A DNA stretch of 64,000 nucleotides, taken from NCBI GenBank assembly GCA_040882565.1, contig JBBEAZ010000031.1, positions 19,024-83,023 of the forward strand, given 5' to 3'. The notes under the pieces were generated by a model. That model made no database searches and was not told the origin of the DNA. It worked only from the letters and a program-made list of their open reading frames with translations. Shown one piece after another: positions 60,624 to 64,000 of the stretch. This stretch comes from CF-162 sp040882565 (GTDB lineage: Bacteria; Chloroflexota; Dehalococcoidia; SM23-28-2; RBG-16-64-32). The stretch's first letter is position 1. Each line of letters starts with the position of its first letter. The translations under genes were made by a program, and so were the position numbers.

Positions 60624-60949
60624 AGCTCGTTTTCTGAACCTCGAAGAAGCGGTTCGAGACGCACTATGGCAGGGGGTGGTCTAACAGAAGTCCAAGAGTC
60701 GGTTGCTTCCTCTCCAATATGACCGAGCTTGCGAAGAAGAGTCGTGACCTCCACGTAATTGCCCTAAACTGGGAGCCAAGCCAATCGTTCACATGACTAA
60801 CTCTGTCAAGGTGTGTGACGAGCGCTAGGACGACATCAAGCCAGCGCTCGACGAGCGGGCGCGCAACAGCAACGAGGGCAATCCTCGACGCGTAGATAAT
60901 CGGCGGAAGCCGCAGCGATCGTGACCAGAGGAAGGAGGTACAAGGCGAT
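60624..60949. other. Divergent intergenic region between primase and CBASS genes
   Basis: Divergent promoter region. It holds a perfect palindrome CGCTCG-A-CGAGCG at 60845-60857, about 95 bp before the CD-NTase, and TAGATAAT at 60893-60900 as a candidate -10 with a poor -35. The CD-NTase start is preceded by AGGAAGGAGG. No small ORF or RNA is supported. Confidence 0.4.
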
Positions 60950-61861
60950 ATGGCAGCACGAACCACGATCGATTGGGAAAAGACGTTCACCGCCTGGACG
61001 AAGCCCTCTAGCGATACAGAGAAGGAGAAGTACGAGCACGCAGAGAGCATGATCCGGGACGCGATCCGCGCCAACTCCTGGCTCGCCGACAAGGTCGTAG
61101 CCGTCTACGCGAAGGGCTCGTACGCTAACAACACGAACGTGCGGCTGGACAGCGACGTCGACATCTGTGTCGAGGCCAGCTGTTTCTTCTTCGACCACTC
61201 GGCCGTGCCGTCGTTCAGCGCGGGTGCCGCCGGGATCGTAGAGCCGTGCGGGTACACCTTCGCCGACTATAAGAATGAGATCGAAAGGGCACTCGTGACC
61301 AAGTTCGGACGTGCTGGTGTGACGCGTGGCGACAAGGCGTTCGATGTGCACGCGAACTCGTACCGAGTGGATGCCGATGTCGTTGCTTGCTGGGGCCACC
61401 GGCGCTACGTCGATGGGTACAACTGCATCCAGCCGACGGGCACGGAGTTCTACAGCGATAGCGCCAAGCAGGTGATCAACTGGCCACGTCAGCAGTACGA
61501 CAATGGTGTCGCAAAGAACAACGTAACCGGTGGACGGTTTAAGCTGATCACGCGTGCTGTTAAGCGGCTTCGGAACGAGATGACCGAGGAGAGGATCGGT
61601 GCAGCCGATCCGATGGCGTCGTACCTAATCGAGTGCCTGATGTGGAAAGTCCCGAACGAGTGCTTCGGGCACGACACCTACTCGGCTGATATCCGGGACG
61701 CATTCATCCACCTATACAACGCGACGACGAGCGAGGATACGTGTTCCGAGTGGGTTGAGATCAACGAGCTAAAGTACCTCTTCCGGTCGAGTCAACCGTG
61801 GACGCGCGATCAAGCGAACGGGTTCGTCCTCGCCGCCTGGCGGTACGTGGGGTTTGAGTAG
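60950..61861 (+). CDS. CBASS CD-NTase (cyclic-oligonucleotide synthase)
   Basis: 303 aa nucleotidyltransferase of the DncV-like type. The active site reads KGSYANNTNVRLDSDVDICV: Gly56-Ser57 then Asp69 and Asp71, and the third carboxylate lies in YRVDADVVACW (D141 or D143). On phage infection such enzymes make a cyclic di- or tri-nucleotide that activates a linked effector. The gene is on the plus strand, opposite to the ICE genes, and 3 bp separate it from the effector. The clade and product nucleotide cannot be read from sequence by eye. Confidence 0.9.
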   Translation: MAARTTIDWEKTFTAWTKPSSDTEKEKYEHAESMIRDAIRANSWLADKVVAVYAKGSYANNTNVRLDSDVDICVEASCFFFDHSAVPSFSAGAAGIVEPCGYTFADYKNEIERALVTKFGRAGVTRGDKAFDVHANSYRVDADVVACWGHRRYVDGYNCIQPTGTEFYSDSAKQVINWPRQQYDNGVAKNNVTGGRFKLITRAVKRLRNEMTEERIGAADPMASYLIECLMWKVPNECFGHDTYSADIRDAFIHLYNATTSEDTCSEWVEINELKYLFRSSQPWTRDQANGFVLAAWRYVGFE

Positions 61862-61864
61862 CCC

Positions 61865-62473
61865 GTGATCTCCCGAACGCATTTCACCCCCCTCTTGGCG
61901 GTGGCCGTCCTCTTCTGGTCTGTGCTGCTGATCTTGAATGGCCAGTCGGTCTCGCTCGATCTGCTGAAGCCGTTCTCCACCGTAGCCGGGGCCATCGGTG
62001 TAGTGGCACTGGCTTTCGAACGGTGGATATGGCGCTGGCGATACCTCTACCCTTGGTTCGTTTCTACGCCGAACCTCCAGGGCACATGGAGCGGCCAACT
62101 AGTCTCGGATTGGAAGCGGGAAGACGGCAGCAGCACCCCTCCGATAGTCGTCTACCTAGTGATCCGTCAGACGCTGTCGACCATCTCCATGCGCCTCCTT
62201 ACACCGGAGTCCTCGTCGGTTCTCCTCGGTGGCAACGTGACTAAGGAGGTCGACGGCGTCGAGACAGTGACCGGCATCTACTTGAACACTCCTGACATCC
62301 TTCGCCGGGACAGGAGCCCGATTCACCATGGTGGCATGATCCTGCAGGTGCAGGGCCATCCACCCGCCCGGCTTGAAGGCGAATACTGGACGGACAGGGG
62401 AACCAAGGGGAGGCTCTGCTTCACTGCCCGCAGCGACAAGCTGCTCCAATTATTCGACGTAGCCACGACTTAG
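61865..62473 (+). CDS. CBASS effector, Cap15-like (2TM + beta-barrel)
   Basis: 202 aa, GTG start. Two TM helices at about residues 8-27 and 36-56 (LLAVAVLFWSVLLILNG; FSTVAGAIGVVALAFERW) are followed by YLYPWFVSTPNLQGTWSGQL and a strand-rich domain (IVVYLVIRQTLSTISMRLLT, ILQVQGHPPARLEGEYW). This is the S-2TM-beta/Cap15 layout, in which the barrel binds the cyclic nucleotide and the TM part disrupts the inner membrane, killing the infected cell. No Cap2/Cap3 genes are nearby, so this is a minimal type I CBASS. Confidence 0.85.
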   Translation: MISRTHFTPLLAVAVLFWSVLLILNGQSVSLDLLKPFSTVAGAIGVVALAFERWIWRWRYLYPWFVSTPNLQGTWSGQLVSDWKREDGSSTPPIVVYLVIRQTLSTISMRLLTPESSSVLLGGNVTKEVDGVETVTGIYLNTPDILRRDRSPIHHGGMILQVQGHPPARLEGEYWTDRGTKGRLCFTARSDKLLQLFDVATT

Positions 62474-62482
62474 TTTCCCCGG

Positions 62483-64000
62483 CTAGCCGGGGCTGGTCAA
62501 CAGCTCCGCCGGGTCAGTCGTCGCCAGCGAGTGCTCCATCGGGCTGGCCTCGACGCGGAGGGCGATGTGGTTGCCGCGGGCGAAGAAGAGCGCCTCGCCC
62601 TTCTGGCATGCGAGGAGGAACTCGCGCTCGCCGGAGCTCAGGCGGAAGGTCTGAGAGACGACGTCGATCGTCGAGCTGTCCTGGCGCATCAGGATCTGGA
62701 CGGAGCTGTTGGCCAGCACCGTGTGGCCCTCCGGCGTCGCCAGGAAGTCCTCGACGTCCTGCGTCACGGTGGTTAGGCCGAGGTAGTACTTGCGGGCGCG
62801 GCGGGCCATCGACGCGAGGAACTTCGCGCCCTCCTCGTGCTGCATCAGCGCCCACGCCTCGTCGATCAGGAGCATCCGCGGCCGGCGGTTGCGGCGCACC
62901 TGGCTCCAGATGTAGTCGGCGATCAGATAGATGCCGATAGGGCGCAGATCGGGGTCGAGGTCGCGCACGTTGAAGACGACGAAGGGTCGGTCGAGGTCGA
63001 CGCTGGTCTGCGACGAAAAGACTTGGCCCAGGCTACCGTCGACGTAGCGTTCGAGGCGGTCGGCGAGGTTGTACTGATCGCCCTGCTCGCGGAGGACGGT
63101 ATGGAGGTCGCGAAGGACTGGCGACGGGCGAGAGTGTGTGCGCGGATCGCGGCCGATACCGGCGCGGCGGTAAGTCTCGAGGAGCGCAGCATCCAAGGCG
63201 CCCTTCTCTCGCTGATCGAGAGCCGAGCCGCGATCGGACAGCATGAGGCCGAGCAACCCCTGCAGCGCGAGCAGCCGTTCGGCGAGTGGATCGGTGGCCT
63301 CCCCGTCGTCTCCACTGACAGCCGGCACGTCGAAGGGGTTGATGTGGTGCGGTGAGGTGCCAGACAGGCGGATGTACTGTCCTCCAACCGCCTCGCAGAC
63401 CTGGCGGTACTCGTCTTCCGGGTCGATGACGTAGTACTCGACCCCGAGCATCAGCGCCCGCAGCGCCTCGACCTTGCAGGCGTAGGACTTGCCCGCGCCG
63501 CTCTTCGCGAAGACGACCTTGTTGGCGTTCTCCAGGTCGCGGCTGAACGGATCGAAGACGACCAGTGAGTTGTTGTGCACGTTAATGCCGTAGAGGATGC
63601 CGCGCTCCATTGAAAGGTGGCTAGACGTGAATGGGATCATCGTTGCGGCGCTGCTTGTGTCGAGGTTGCGGCAGCGGCCTAGGTGATCCTGACCGGCTGG
63701 CAAGCAGGAGAGTAAGCCAGGAAGCATCTCGTAGAGGGCGGGACGTGAGGAAGCAAGCATTCCGCTCAAGGCGGACTCGACGCGCCGAGTCAGTTCGTCC
63801 AGCGCCGCCGGGTTGGGTGCACGGAGACACAGGTACAGGCTCGAAGAGAAGACCCGTTCCTCGCCGCGCTGCAGAGAGTCGCGCAGTCGGTCGACGTCCT
63901 CGTAAGCCACCTCGCGCTCGGCGCTGGCGATCTTGCCGCTGCGTGCGTCCAGCATGCGTGAGGACTGGAGTTCGACCAGTTTGTGGGTCAATTGGCGGAT
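62483..64000 (-). CDS. VirB4-type conjugative ATPase (N-terminus off the window)
   Basis: A T4SS ATPase; 505 C-terminal codons are visible and the frame is open to the right edge (an in-frame TTG at 63991 is not the true start). Walker A AKSGAGKSYACK, Walker B RMLLIDEAWALMQH, and motifs TTVTQDVEDFL and ILMRQDSS are typical of VirB4/TraC/ConE. It powers assembly of the mating channel. The T4SS genes upstream of it must lie to the right of the window. Confidence 0.92.
   Translation of the reverse strand: MRQLTHKLVELQSSRMLDARSGKIASAEREVAYEDVDRLRDSLQRGEERVFSSSLYLCLRAPNPAALDELTRRVESALSGMLASSRPALYEMLPGLLSCLPAGQDHLGRCRNLDTSSAATMIPFTSSHLSMERGILYGINVHNNSLVVFDPFSRDLENANKVVFAKSGAGKSYACKVEALRALMLGVEYYVIDPEDEYRQVCEAVGGQYIRLSGTSPHHINPFDVPAVSGDDGEATDPLAERLLALQGLLGLMLSDRGSALDQREKGALDAALLETYRRAGIGRDPRTHSRPSPVLRDLHTVLREQGDQYNLADRLERYVDGSLGQVFSSQTSVDLDRPFVVFNVRDLDPDLRPIGIYLIADYIWSQVRRNRRPRMLLIDEAWALMQHEEGAKFLASMARRARKYYLGLTTVTQDVEDFLATPEGHTVLANSSVQILMRQDSSTIDVVSQTFRLSSGEREFLLACQKGEALFFARGNHIALRVEASPMEHSLATTDPAELLTSPG

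Larger units (their letters stand above)
38488..64000. mobile_element. Putative integrated genomic island / ICE (right end off window)
   Basis: Left border: the tRNA-Thr 3' fragment. Contents: antitoxin-like gene, catabolic cluster with ABC transporter, integrase, excisionase, replication and T4SS genes, CBASS. Third-position GC is visibly lower in 38.7-53 kb than in the core half. The integrase lies 15 kb from the left border, so either the catabolic part is cargo or two elements are stacked here. The border at the right is predicted but not seen. Confidence 0.6.

Noticed and set aside
1..64000. CRISPR arrays, rRNA genes or insertion sequences
   Set aside because: No regularly spaced direct repeats, rRNA signatures or transposase genes with terminal inverted repeats were seen on reading both strands.

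Overview
The window reads as a high-GC, gene-dense bacterial chromosome segment, most likely from the phylum Chloroflexota (Dehalococcoidia/SAR202-like lineages fit best). The pointers are frequent GTG and TTG starts, dense ATGA/GTGA stop-start overlaps, an 11-gene nuo operon, GSI-alpha and GSI-beta glutamine synthetases next to amt-glnB, secreted proteins with Cys-containing dockerin-like repeats and TPTP-rich linkers, and many CaiB/BaiF CoA-transferase and SDR genes. Phylum assignment is inference from gene content; no rRNA is present.

Left, core-like half (1-38.4 kb). 1-3.8 kb is a minus-strand run of SDR, SnoaL-like, enoyl-CoA hydratase and DinB-like genes. 3.9-9.5 kb holds a glyoxylate aminotransferase and a complete glycine cleavage operon (gcvT-gcvH-gcvPA-gcvPB): the aminotransferase can make glycine from glyoxylate and the cleavage system turns it into C1 units. 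9.6-12.0 kb has an MBL hydrolase and a lipoprotein whose C-terminal half resembles an archaemetzincin without its zinc site. valS follows with a recognisable promoter, then nuoABCDHIJKLMN (14.8-25.6 kb) without nuoE, nuoF or nuoG; NuoC carries an unusual three-repeat helical tail. 25.6-28.2 kb encodes an M23 peptidase with dockerin-like repeats and a cohesin-like/thrombospondin-3/LPPTG surface protein split by a frameshift. 28.2-32.9 kb is a nitrogen module (two glutamine synthetases, PII, ammonium transporter). 33.0-38.4 kb holds an acyltransferase, a DUF1295 gene broken by one TGA, an atypical response regulator, a CAP-plus-dockerin secreted protein and a small three-helix protein.

Right, accessory half (38.49 kb to the end). 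At 38488-38537 lies a 50-nt 3' fragment of a tRNA-Thr(CGT) gene without its 5' half, the classical scar at one end of an integrated element. Its orientation predicts that the element extends rightward and ends at an intact tRNA-Thr beyond the window. Next to it are three copies of GTCAGTCAAA, a palindrome and a solitary Xre/MbcA-ParS-type antitoxin. 39.3-53.1 kb is a catabolic island: three class III CoA-transferases, a TetR regulator, an amidohydrolase, a thiolase with its OB-fold/Zn-ribbon partner, an SDR, an enoyl-CoA hydratase and a branched-chain-amino-acid-type ABC transporter with a LivM-LivG fusion. Three TTGACA-type promoters in this island share a 14-bp palindromic operator (ACCGACCGGTCGGT and variants), defining a likely TetR regulon.

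53.8-64 kb is an integrative/conjugative element backbone: tyrosine integrase, excisionase-like HTH, replication-relaxation protein, TraD/VirD4-type ATPase, small CHC2-Toprim primase and a VirB4 ATPase cut by the window edge. Inside it, on the opposite strand, sits a compact two-gene CBASS anti-phage system: a CD-NTase and a Cap15-like two-TM beta-barrel effector. The most notable items are the tRNA scar, the TetR operator set, the two-gene CBASS on an ICE, the NuoC repeats and the metzincin-like lipoprotein.
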